Shown here: piece after piece, positions 1 through 4,879 of the stretch | How positions within the stretch are numbered: the first letter of the stretch is position 1 | How the letters are laid out: each line of letters begins with the position of its first letter | Source of the DNA: Butyrivibrio sp. | GTDB taxonomy: Bacteria; Bacillota_A; Clostridia; Lachnospirales; Lachnospiraceae | Assembly (NCBI RefSeq): GCF_024699075.1 | Contig: NZ_JAILQF010000050.1 | Span: 1-6,082, forward strand | Reading direction: 5' to 3' | Length of the DNA stretch: 6,082 nucleotides | The notes under the pieces: generated by a model | Database searches by the model: none | What the model saw: the letters and a program-made list of their open reading frames with translations, nothing else | Told to the model about the DNA's origin: nothing | Translations under genes and position numbers: made by a program

Positions 1-1
1 C

Positions 2-226
2 ACCGGCACAGGTTCTGCAGCCCCAAGCACTTCAGCGTCAGAAGCAAAAGACAAAACGCAAAGCACAAGTGGCAGCGCCTATGATCCATATGATGCAAAA
101 GACTACAATTCATCCCAAGACTTCGCCGATGACAAGTACGAAGAATTCTATGACTACGAAGACGAGTACGAGGATGAAGACGAAGCTTATGATGCAGCGG
201 AAGACTATTGGAATGATGAGTATTAA
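2..226 (+). CDS. C-terminal fragment of a protein with a highly acidic, Tyr-rich tail (5' end outside window)
   Basis: The frame is open from the window edge to the TAA at 224-226, giving 74 residues; the start lies upstream. The visible part begins with a Ser/Thr/Ala/Gly-rich linker (TGTGSAAPSTSASEAK) and ends in a low-complexity tail made almost entirely of Asp, Glu, Tyr and Ala (for example YEEFYDYEDEYEDEDE). Such tails are usually disordered and no domain can be named. GC content is about 45-55%, well above the roughly 20-30% seen in the motor operon, and GC-ending codons (GCC, AGC, GAC, TAC) are common. The next gene starts 17 bases after the stop and shares the Tyr/Asp-rich bias, so the two are probably co-transcribed. 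A surface or membrane protein with a disordered tail is possible, but the function cannot be judged from this fragment. Confidence 0.75.
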   Translation, partial: TGTGSAAPSTSASEAKDKTQSTSGSAYDPYDAKDYNSSQDFADDKYEEFYDYEDEYEDEDEAYDAAEDYWNDEY

Positions 227-243
227 AGGAAAGGAATCCTGAT

Positions 244-411
244 ATGAGCAAGCGAGACAGATACGATAGTGATGATAATAGATATTTCTATGAGCATTAT
301 GAGGGAAAAGACTATTACGAAGGCTATTCCGGAATTAATACTGGGAAAATAGATTTAATAATATACATAATATTCGTGCTCTTCTTGATCTATATTGAAA
401 TAACAAAATAA
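244..411 (+). CDS. Small (55 aa) single-pass membrane protein, unknown function
   Basis: ATG at 244 runs to TAA at 409-411. An AAGGA at 231-235 lies 8 bases before the ATG, a good ribosome binding site. Residues 1-35 are hydrophilic and rich in Tyr, Asp and Arg (MSKRDRYDSDDNRYFYEHY and onward). Residues 37-53 are strongly hydrophobic (LIIYIIFVLFLIYI), so the product looks tail-anchored or single-pass with only a few residues after the helix. It begins 17 bases after the stop of the acidic-tailed gene, shares its Tyr/Asp bias, and is followed 30 bases later by an intrinsic terminator, so it is the last gene of that transcript. I recognise no family. The evidence that it is real is the ribosome binding site, the operon position and the clear membrane segment. 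Confidence 0.6.
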   Translation: MSKRDRYDSDDNRYFYEHYEGKDYYEGYSGINTGKIDLIIYIIFVLFLIYIEITK

Positions 412-440
412 AAGCATGCTTCATAATATGTTTCTTGAAG

Positions 441-485
441 AAAATCCCTGCTACCGGAATATATGATCCGGTGGCAGGGATTTTT
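441..485 (+). terminator. Intrinsic terminator, possibly bidirectional
   Basis: The arms at 441-458 and 467-484 pair over 18 positions with a single T-G wobble, around an 8-base loop (459-466). The GC-rich core (CCCTGC / GCAGGG) is followed by a T-run at 481-485. The left arm begins with AAAA, so the opposite strand also shows a hairpin followed by T's and could terminate minus-strand transcription. It separates the acidic-tail/55-aa unit from the Mor-like gene. Confidence 0.9.
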
Positions 486-492
486 GCGTGTA

Positions 493-501
493 TGGTACTA
501 T
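493..501 (+). promoter_or_regulatory. Possible extended -10 promoter for the Mor-like gene
   Basis: TGGTACTAT fits the extended -10 form (TG, one base, then a TATAAT-like hexamer with one mismatch). It lies 53 bases before the first TTG start and just after the terminator, where a new promoter is expected. No recognisable -35 box is seen at the right distance, since that position falls inside the terminator stem. Confidence 0.3.
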
Positions 502-553
502 GCGCTTTTCTAATTCGCGTGAAAAACATCTCCTGTTATGAAAGGAGAAAGCA

Positions 554-940
554 TTGCGTACAATATGTGAAAATATGCAATGCAAATTTCATATGAATAA
601 TACAACGCAAAGCGCAAGTGATAATTTCGAAAAGGAGCCTATACAATTAGATATTAAGGAGGTGATGGACTTGAAAGCTGACCCGGAAAGATATGGCGGC
701 ATATATAAAGAGTTGGCAGAAATACTAGGTGATGCTGCTACTATCAAGATCTGGAAGAGATTTGCAGGCCTTAATATAACATTTCCGCAGAAATTGTATT
801 CCAAAGAATACAGGAGAAAATTTATTGTCGAAAATATTGGCACAATGAAACCTGGAGACATGGCGAAAGCCTTGGGTCTCACAGAAAGAAGGGTAAGGCA
901 GTTGATTTCAGAAATTCAAAAAGAGAGAACAGGAAATTAA
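554..940 (+). CDS. Mor transcription activator family DNA-binding protein
   Basis: This is a likely DNA-binding regulator of the Mor family (named for the Mu middle operon regulator; small Mor-like proteins are common in Firmicutes and their phages). The core runs from about residue 47 to 124: a helical dimerisation part (YGGIYKELAEILGDAATIKI), the family's short strand-like stretch (GLNITFPQKLY), then a helix-turn-helix at about 97-122 (KPGDMAKALGLTERRVRQL). The stop is TAA at 938-940. Two starts compete. TTG at 554 has AGGAG 7 bases before it and gives 128 residues. TTG at 671 has a near-perfect AAGGAGGTGAT (656-666) at good spacing and gives 89 residues, the size of the bare family core; residues 1-39 show no domain. 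The longer form is listed because both are supported. The motor operon starts 104 bases downstream with no terminator between, so this gene may control or be co-transcribed with it. The target is unknown. Confidence 0.75.
   Translation: MRTICENMQCKFHMNNTTQSASDNFEKEPIQLDIKEVMDLKADPERYGGIYKELAEILGDAATIKIWKRFAGLNITFPQKLYSKEYRRKFIVENIGTMKPGDMAKALGLTERRVRQLISEIQKERTGN
656..666 (+). promoter_or_regulatory. Internal near-perfect ribosome binding site inside the Mor-like gene
   Basis: AAGGAGGTGAT matches the 16S anti-Shine-Dalgarno end almost completely. The AAGGAGG part ends 8 bases before an in-frame TTG at 671, while the in-frame ATG at 665 is too close to be used. It either marks the true start of the regulator or gives a second, shorter isoform lacking the first 39 residues. 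Confidence 0.55.
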
Positions 941-1044
941 TTAAAGATATTAATTATTTGTATTATAAACTCAAAATAAAGACCGATAACTTATATGTAT
1001 TTGGATTATATCTGTAAAAAATGTTTGATTAGGAGAGATTATTT

Positions 1045-1623
1045 ATGATTACAAATGATGTCATTACTGGTGTAGCATACACAATTATAGGGATTTTTGG
1101 AATAGTTGATTTGATTTTTTTAGTTAAAGCTATTTTTGAATTAAAAAAGATATATAACAATTTTGAAAAGGAAATAAAGAAATCTCAAATAGTATATGTA
1201 GAAAGAATGAATCCTACAACTGGGCAAATGTCAAGATATGATTCCAGAAAGGTATGGTATGACATAGGGAAGCTAAATGAGAACAAGGACGACTATAACG
1301 AAGTCTATGCTTATTATATAACAGCATCACAGTTTGTTTCTGTATTCCCTTTAATAGGAATACTAGGAACTGTGATGGGAATTGTGTTTGGAGGAACGTT
1401 TGATGATATTGAAACCTTATATCAGGGACTAAATACTGCATTATGGACCACTTTGCTAGGCCTTTGCTTTGCTATAGTACTTAAAATAATTGATTTATTA
1501 TGGCCAGGAAAGCTAGTCAGTCTTATAGATTCAGAATTTGATGATGCAGAATCTATTATCTATCATCAGATTGCTGCTGGTGAGGCAGAACGAGAAAGAA
1601 CGTTAAGATGGACTAATCAGTAA
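1045..1623 (+). CDS. MotA/TolQ/ExbB-family proton channel subunit
   Basis: Channel subunit of an ion-driven motor in the cytoplasmic membrane. In ExbB/TolQ/MotA, a pentamer surrounds two D-type subunits and couples ion flow to movement. The protein has 192 residues and three predicted helices (about 6-31, 96-118 and 127-153), with a charged loop of about 60 residues between helices 1 and 2. This is the ExbB/TolQ topology, not the four-helix MotA one. Helix 2 contains FPLIGILGTVMGIV and helix 3 ALWTTLLGL; Thr109 and Thr136 align with the channel threonines known from E. coli ExbB (T148, T181). AGGAG at 1031-1035 supports the ATG at 1045. The tail after helix 3 is short (about 38 residues), so the long cytoplasmic tail of ZorA is absent. 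The partner D-type gene starts 14 bases after the stop. Family assignment is firm; the ion used and the work done are unknown. Confidence 0.92.
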   Translation: MITNDVITGVAYTIIGIFGIVDLIFLVKAIFELKKIYNNFEKEIKKSQIVYVERMNPTTGQMSRYDSRKVWYDIGKLNENKDDYNEVYAYYITASQFVSVFPLIGILGTVMGIVFGGTFDDIETLYQGLNTALWTTLLGLCFAIVLKIIDLLWPGKLVSLIDSEFDDAESIIYHQIAAGEAERERTLRWTNQ

Positions 1624-1637
1624 GGAGAGTGCGTTTG

Positions 1638-2195
1638 ATGAAACATAACAGAAGGTCATCTGGAAAGCCTCAATCTCCAATTGACTTAACCCCGCTTCTT
1701 GATGTCATATTTATTGTTCTATTTGCAGTAATTATTTATTGTGCAAGACTGACTAAAGCGGTACAGATGCAGATTGAAACAGAAAAGACAGAGAATGAAA
1801 GTACTATAGAGACATTGGAAAATGAAAACTTTACGCTCAAGGCTAAAGAAAAAACAATTGAGGAACTGAATGAACAATATTCAAGTATCAGTGAGAAAGT
1901 CCTTATAGTTCAGATTCACTGTGAATCAAAGGCAGGTACTCCGGGCGAAAGATCACTGATCATACAAGCTCCGGATGAAGAGATTATAAATACAACTTTT
2001 GATAGAGATACCAAGGAAGAAACGTATGACCTTATATATCAAAAGTTAAAAGAGTATATAGAAGATAATAATTCTGGTGAAGATATGAAAGTGGTAGTCT
2101 TATCAATTAACACAACTAATATCTTGGCAGGAGATATGGAGAAAATCAGTAGTATTGTCAATGACCTGATCAATACTTATGAAAATGTATATTAG
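1638..2195 (+). CDS. ExbD/TolR-family motor subunit with a coiled-coil stalk
   Basis: D-type partner of the channel protein encoded just upstream. The N-terminal 14 residues are basic and cytoplasmic. One helix follows at about 17-35, containing TPLLDVIFIVLF; Asp22 matches the ion-carrying aspartate of ExbD (D25) and TolR (D23). Residues about 40-87 are Glu/Lys/Leu-rich with heptad-like spacing and read as a coiled coil, unusually long for ExbD, where the extracytoplasmic domain follows the helix after a short linker. Residues about 88-185 alternate strands and helices (VLIVQIHC; LIIQAPDE; YDLIYQKLKEYI; KVVVLSI; DMEKISSIVNDL), in keeping with an ExbD/TolR domain carrying an insertion. No OmpA-like peptidoglycan-binding motif is seen. 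ATG at 1638 is preferred: AAGGAG at 1622-1627 lies 10 bases before it, whereas the in-frame GTG at 1629 overlaps that site. 185 residues. Confidence 0.88.
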   Translation: MKHNRRSSGKPQSPIDLTPLLDVIFIVLFAVIIYCARLTKAVQMQIETEKTENESTIETLENENFTLKAKEKTIEELNEQYSSISEKVLIVQIHCESKAGTPGERSLIIQAPDEEIINTTFDRDTKEETYDLIYQKLKEYIEDNNSGEDMKVVVLSINTTNILAGDMEKISSIVNDLINTYENVY

Positions 2196-2197
2196 GC

Positions 2198-2764
2198 ATG
2201 AATGAAATGATTGATAATTATAAAACGTTTACTTTTTGGTTTGATGTATGGAATAGCAAAAACAATACACTCTTCTATCTTGGAATAGGACTTTTTGTTG
2301 TTGGACTTGTTATAAGAACCAAAAAGTCTTCCTCCAAAAAAATAGTAGTGAGAATAAAAAGGGTGCTAATTATAGTAGGAATTATGAGTTTCCTTTGCAG
2401 TTTTACTACTGGTCTTGGAAGCGGAATAGGGATAGGAGACGGAAATGGCTTTGCTATAGGAACAGGATCTGCAGAGGATGGAAATGACGTTGATGATGAG
2501 CAGGTGAGCATAGAAGATGCAGCACAATTGGCTGCAGAGCGCAATATAGTAACTGTAACAGTTAATGAGAATGATATATACATTAATGGCTGGTTATGTG
2601 ATGAGTCCGAAGAAATAGAGAGTGCTCTGGACACTATTTATAAAGATGGAATGATAGTTGAAATTGAAGATACTTATGCATATTATGAGCCTTATTCTAT
2701 TGTCATTAATCTGTTAAAAGACAGGGCAATTGATTATAAAGTCACAAGATACGAAGAAGACTAA
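2198..2764 (+). CDS. Membrane-anchored protein with an ExbD/TolR-like extracytoplasmic domain but no motor helix
   Basis: 188 residues. Two helices (about 24-40 and 54-71) flank a strongly basic loop (RTKKSSSKKIVVRIKR), so by the positive-inside rule both termini are outside. A Gly-rich stretch follows (about 71-91: GLGSGIGIGDGNG), then an acidic linker, then a compact domain at about 117-185 with the order strand (IVTVTV), strand (DIYING), helix (SEEIESALDTIY), strand (MIVEIED), helix (PYSIVINLLKDRAI), strand (DYKVTRY). That is the order of the ExbD/TolR extracytoplasmic domain. Neither helix has the P-L-L-D motif or any acidic residue, so it cannot carry ions as a D subunit would. The ATG lies 2 bases after the TAG of the previous gene and has no strong ribosome binding site, which points to translational coupling. 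Another ATG three codons in (2207) is possible. The domain call rests on pattern, not on a profile search. Confidence 0.8.
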   Translation: MNEMIDNYKTFTFWFDVWNSKNNTLFYLGIGLFVVGLVIRTKKSSSKKIVVRIKRVLIIVGIMSFLCSFTTGLGSGIGIGDGNGFAIGTGSAEDGNDVDDEQVSIEDAAQLAAERNIVTVTVNENDIYINGWLCDESEEIESALDTIYKDGMIVEIEDTYAYYEPYSIVINLLKDRAIDYKVTRYEED

Positions 2765-2805
2765 TTAACAAAACGTAGAATATCACAAAGAAATGGAGAA
2801 TGTAT

Positions 2806-3276
2806 ATGAAAAGAATTACACGAATATTACCACTTCTCGTGGCTACTCTTGTATTTACCACAGTTAATATAACAGGCTGTAGTGTTACACTTGGCCAAGA
2901 TAGCGAATTTGGAGGCGGATCAGCTGGAAAAGAGAATGGGCAGGACGACTCAGATACTAAGTCAAAAGAAAATGAGAATGACTCCTCACAAGATGAATCT
3001 CAAAGTGCCATAAACGAAGATGATATGCAAGAGTCCCAAAAGGATACTACTGTAGCGTCTATTAGAATTGAGATAGATGAAGTTTTTATAAACGAAGAAA
3101 AAATAGAATATGACAATACGGAGGATTTGCTGGATCAGTTAAAAGCGCTAATCGAAAAAAGCAATATAGAAACAGTAAACTTTGATTATCAAGAAGGCAA
3201 AGATGATCTTGTAAAGAACATTAGAGAAATGCTAGAGGATAACCATATTGAAATAATATATGTTACCTCGGAGTAG
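2806..3276 (+). CDS. Lipoprotein with an ExbD/TolR-like C-terminal domain
   Basis: 156 residues. A basic N-terminus (MKRITR) and hydrophobic stretch end in the lipobox ITG-C at Cys25, so the mature protein should be lipid-anchored on the outer face of the membrane. About 30-80 is a disordered linker rich in Asp, Glu, Ser, Asn and Gln. About 83-156 forms strand (SIRIEI), strand (EVFINEEKI), helix (TEDLLDQLKALIEK), strand (TVNFDY), helix (KDDLVKNIREMLEDNHI), strand (EIIYVTSE), the same order as the C-terminal domain of the preceding product; DIYIN and EVFIN sit at the same place. The ATG at 2806 is chosen over the one at 2800 because GGAG at 2795-2798 is 7 bases before it. It starts 41 bases after the preceding gene and ends 4 bases before the next. 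It may be an anchored accessory partner of the motor; the biochemical function is unknown. Confidence 0.85.
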   Translation: MKRITRILPLLVATLVFTTVNITGCSVTLGQDSEFGGGSAGKENGQDDSDTKSKENENDSSQDESQSAINEDDMQESQKDTTVASIRIEIDEVFINEEKIEYDNTEDLLDQLKALIEKSNIETVNFDYQEGKDDLVKNIREMLEDNHIEIIYVTSE

Positions 3277-3280
3277 AATA

Positions 3281-4306
3281 ATGATAAAAACTAAAGGAAG
3301 TAAAAATCAAAATAATGTTAAAAGATTTATTTGCCTTGTAATGGCAATGCTCTTTATGGTTTCAAAAACAGTCTACGCGGATGATGTCACTGTGGAGGCT
3401 ATGGACAAAACTGTTTACTTTAACTATTCCGTAGATCAAGTCTGTGCAGAATATAAAGAGAATGCTTATAGAGCATCTAATAAGTACGAGGATTTTTATA
3501 TAGGTCTTATTGGTAGTATAGAATCTATCTCTTCTAACGGTAAACAAATAACTCTTAAGTCAAGTGATTCTGGTATGTCTTTTCCGTGCGATTGCTCCAA
3601 GAAGCAGGTAAAAGTGCAATTAGAATCTTTGACATCCGGCGACAACGTTATTATCTGCGGAATAGTTAAAAAGCATGAAGAAACAGAGTTTAAAGTAAAA
3701 GCAGATAGGATAATAACTATAGGGGATATTAAAAGTTATGAGAATGGCTATACAACCTCTGATGGTACAGTCTTTTTATGTGATGATGTAGAACAATACA
3801 GGATCGGGAATAATACATGCTTTGTGCAAAAGCAGTGGAAAGAGCAACTTAGTGACGAGTTTTGGAATAGATATATAGAAGATGTATTTGACCAAAAAAG
3901 TGGGATGGTAGTTCAGTTCGGGGATGATGAGAACAGTGAACTTTTGGGAATATATGCTTTCTCATGGTCAGAGATATATGAAAAAGCTTCACAGGACAAG
4001 TCTAAAGGCTTTTTTAAATCAGAAAAGGCTTTTGTAGAACAGTATTTACTCGAAAAGTTAGTTAATAAGATTATGAAGTATGAATTGGGGCCTTTAAACA
4101 CCATTAAAAGCACTAAAACAGATAATGTTACTTTTGATTATTATTACGGAACAAAGGAAAGCTCTGGCAACAATATTCATGCAGAAGTGTTCTTTATCAG
4201 AAACGATGATGAACTGGTTGCTATAACGTATCAATTTGAAAATGAACCGCAGCATTTGGCAGAAGTGGTACTGATGCTAGGAACTTATTCTCAAACGGAA
4301 AACTGA
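3281..4306 (+). CDS. Exported protein with an OB-fold (tRNA_anti-like) domain and an unassigned C-terminal domain
   Basis: 341 residues. The signal peptide spans about 1-33: basic n-region, hydrophobic core FICLVMAMLFMV, and a probable signal peptidase I site VYA|DD. Residues about 48-147 show the pattern of tRNA_anti-like OB-fold domains in secreted bacterial proteins: an opening helix (CAEYKENAYRASNKYED), a strand ending in a Gly (YIGLIGSIESI), KQITLKSS, then LTSGDNVIICGIVKK and KVKADRIITI. A Cys-X-Cys (103-105) and Cys126 lie within it. Residues about 150-341 are not recognised; 243-341 alternate helix and strand and end in a helix. ATG at 3281 is chosen because GGAG at 3270-3273 is 7 bases upstream; the in-frame ATG at 3260 lies inside the lipoprotein gene and adds residues with no role. 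It begins 4 bases after the lipoprotein stop and is the last gene of the operon. The OB-fold suggests ligand or protein binding in the envelope; no catalytic motif is seen. Confidence 0.85.
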   Translation: MIKTKGSKNQNNVKRFICLVMAMLFMVSKTVYADDVTVEAMDKTVYFNYSVDQVCAEYKENAYRASNKYEDFYIGLIGSIESISSNGKQITLKSSDSGMSFPCDCSKKQVKVQLESLTSGDNVIICGIVKKHEETEFKVKADRIITIGDIKSYENGYTTSDGTVFLCDDVEQYRIGNNTCFVQKQWKEQLSDEFWNRYIEDVFDQKSGMVVQFGDDENSELLGIYAFSWSEIYEKASQDKSKGFFKSEKAFVEQYLLEKLVNKIMKYELGPLNTIKSTKTDNVTFDYYYGTKESSGNNIHAEVFFIRNDDELVAITYQFENEPQHLAEVVLMLGTYSQTEN

Positions 4307-4320
4307 TAATAAGGATTATC
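4305..4320 (+). repeat. Small perfect hairpin over the stop codon of the last operon gene
   Basis: GATAAT (4305-4310) and ATTATC (4315-4320) pair around AAGG. More GATAA/TTATC copies follow (TTGATAA at 4322-4328, ATGATAA at 4335-4341), giving a cluster of alternating inverted repeats. There is no T-run, so it is not a classical terminator; it could be a protein-binding site or a 3' end stabiliser. Confidence 0.4.
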
Positions 4321-4375
4321 ATTGATAACTAGTCATGATAAATAAAGGTGAATTTGATAAAACTTATAAAGTAGA

Positions 4376-4411
4376 GACAGTCCTGCTCTTAAGACTTATA
4401 GAGTCTCTGTC
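4376..4411 (+). repeat. Interrupted hairpin
   Basis: The inner stem AGACT (4392-4396) / AGTCT (4402-4406) is extended by the outer stem GACAG (4376-4380) / CTGTC (4407-4411), with 11 unpaired bases on the left side only. Two imperfect direct copies of ACTTATA-A/G-AGT also occur here (about 4363 and 4394). The stem is weaker than the next three. Confidence 0.35.
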
Positions 4412-4443
4412 AATCAAAAAAGACCTGGCAGGCGCTGCGCCGT

Positions 4444-4476
4444 ATACATTCTTGAACGTAAAGTTCAAGAATGTAT
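4444..4476 (+). repeat. Perfect 14-bp inverted repeat
   Basis: ATACATTCTTGAAC (4444-4457) pairs without a mismatch with GTTCAAGAATGTAT (4463-4476) around the 5-base loop GTAAA. The stem is AT-rich and has no T-run after it, so it does not look like an ordinary terminator. It stands one base before the next hairpin, so the two may act together in a structured RNA or a mobile-element end. Confidence 0.75.
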
Positions 4477-4477
4477 C

Positions 4478-4518
4478 AAATAGGCCATTTAAGAATGCCT
4501 TCGGCATTGGGCCTATTT
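4478..4518 (+). repeat. Two-tier hairpin
   Basis: The outer stem AAATAGGCC (4478-4486) / GGCCTATTT (4510-4518) encloses an inner stem AATGCC (4494-4499) / GGCATT (4503-4508) with a TTC loop. The internal loop is asymmetric, 7 bases on the left and 1 on the right. There is no T-run. Stems with one-sided internal loops are common in structured RNAs and in the ends of single-strand transposons. Confidence 0.7.
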
Positions 4519-4535
4519 GACTACCGATTCACTGA

Positions 4536-4571
4536 ATTACGAAATCCGCAGCTAGTGCGGATTTCTGTAAT
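4536..4571 (+). repeat. Hairpin with one bulged base; possible weak terminator of the motor operon
   Basis: GAAATCCGC (4541-4549) pairs with GCGGATTTC (4557-4565) around a 7-base loop. The stem continues as ATTAC (4536-4540) / GTAAT (4567-4571) past a single bulged T. It is the third strong hairpin in a row. The right arm contains ATTT but no long T-run follows, so termination here is only possible. Confidence 0.6.
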
Positions 4572-4595
4572 ATACTCACAAGAATACATACATAT

Positions 4596-4725
4596 CTGGG
4601 CACTGCTAAATATGTAAGTCATTACGGCAGCAGACCTATGAGCATCACATGGCACCGGGATCCCCCGATACCGGCTAAGTATATCAAGAAGACCAGTAAG
4701 GTGGATGTGGGGTGAGGTCTGAACT
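4596..4725. other. GC-rich island without a credible gene: possible structured RNA or gene relic
   Basis: The 60 bases from 4621 are about 57% GC, while the 60 bases from 4741 are about 18%. CAGACCT (4631-4637) and AGGTCTG (4715-4721) are perfect inverted repeats enclosing the island, and a small CGGG-ATCC-CCCG hairpin lies inside. On the + strand a frame is open from 4536 to a TGA at 4713-4715 and reads like ordinary protein near its end (PPIPAKYIKKTSKVDVG), but it has no start with a ribosome binding site and its front overlaps a hairpin. I recognise neither an RNA family nor a protein family here. Confidence 0.35.
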
Positions 4726-4767
4726 TATATTTAGGAAAAGAGATATAGCATAGATGTGATTAATGTT

Positions 4768-4773
4768 TATAAT
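4768..4773 (+). promoter_or_regulatory. Candidate -10 box for the transglutaminase-like gene
   Basis: This is a perfect TATAAT in a very AT-rich stretch, 106 bases before the start codon at 4880. A TG lies two bases before it, one off from the extended -10 form. No good -35 box is seen 16-18 bases upstream. The call rests on position and the hexamer only. It would give a 5' leader of about 100 bases. Confidence 0.4.
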
Positions 4774-4879
4774 ATAGATATATTCTTATATGTATTCTAT
4801 GAGAGATAATTTAGCTGAGAATAGGAAGCCATAAATAAAAGAGGAATAGATCCTTTTAAGGGGATTTCAGAGGTGACAC

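Noticed and set aside
589..882. Minus-strand open frame opposite the Mor-like gene, and similar minus frames opposite the other genes
   Set aside because: They lie opposite genes with clear families and ribosome binding sites and show no family pattern of their own.
1629..1637. GTG start at 1629 for the ExbD/TolR-like gene
   Set aside because: The GTG overlaps the AAGGAGAG ribosome binding site; the ATG at 1638 has the right spacing.
1045..2195. Zorya anti-phage system (ZorA/ZorB)
   Set aside because: The channel protein lacks the long cytoplasmic tail of ZorA, the D-type protein lacks an OmpA-like peptidoglycan-binding domain, and no ZorC, ZorD helicase or ZorE nuclease gene is present.
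1045..2195. Flagellar stator MotA/MotB
   Set aside because: The channel has three helices, not four, and the partner has no peptidoglycan-binding domain; the TPLLDV motif is the ExbD/TolR form.
3260..3280. ATG start at 3260 for the exported OB-fold protein
   Set aside because: It lies inside the lipoprotein gene without a ribosome binding site; ATG 3281 has GGAG 7 bases upstream and gives a normal signal peptide.
4335..4520. 61-residue open frame on the + strand
   Set aside because: No ribosome binding site, and most of its length is made of hairpin arms; the protein has no recognisable feature.
4305..4571. CRISPR array
   Set aside because: The repeats are inverted pairs of different sequence, not regularly spaced direct repeats.
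4596..4725. Known riboswitch (cobalamin, c-di-GMP) or tRNA in the GC-rich island
   Set aside because: No conserved core motif of these classes and no tRNA T-loop sequence could be found by eye.
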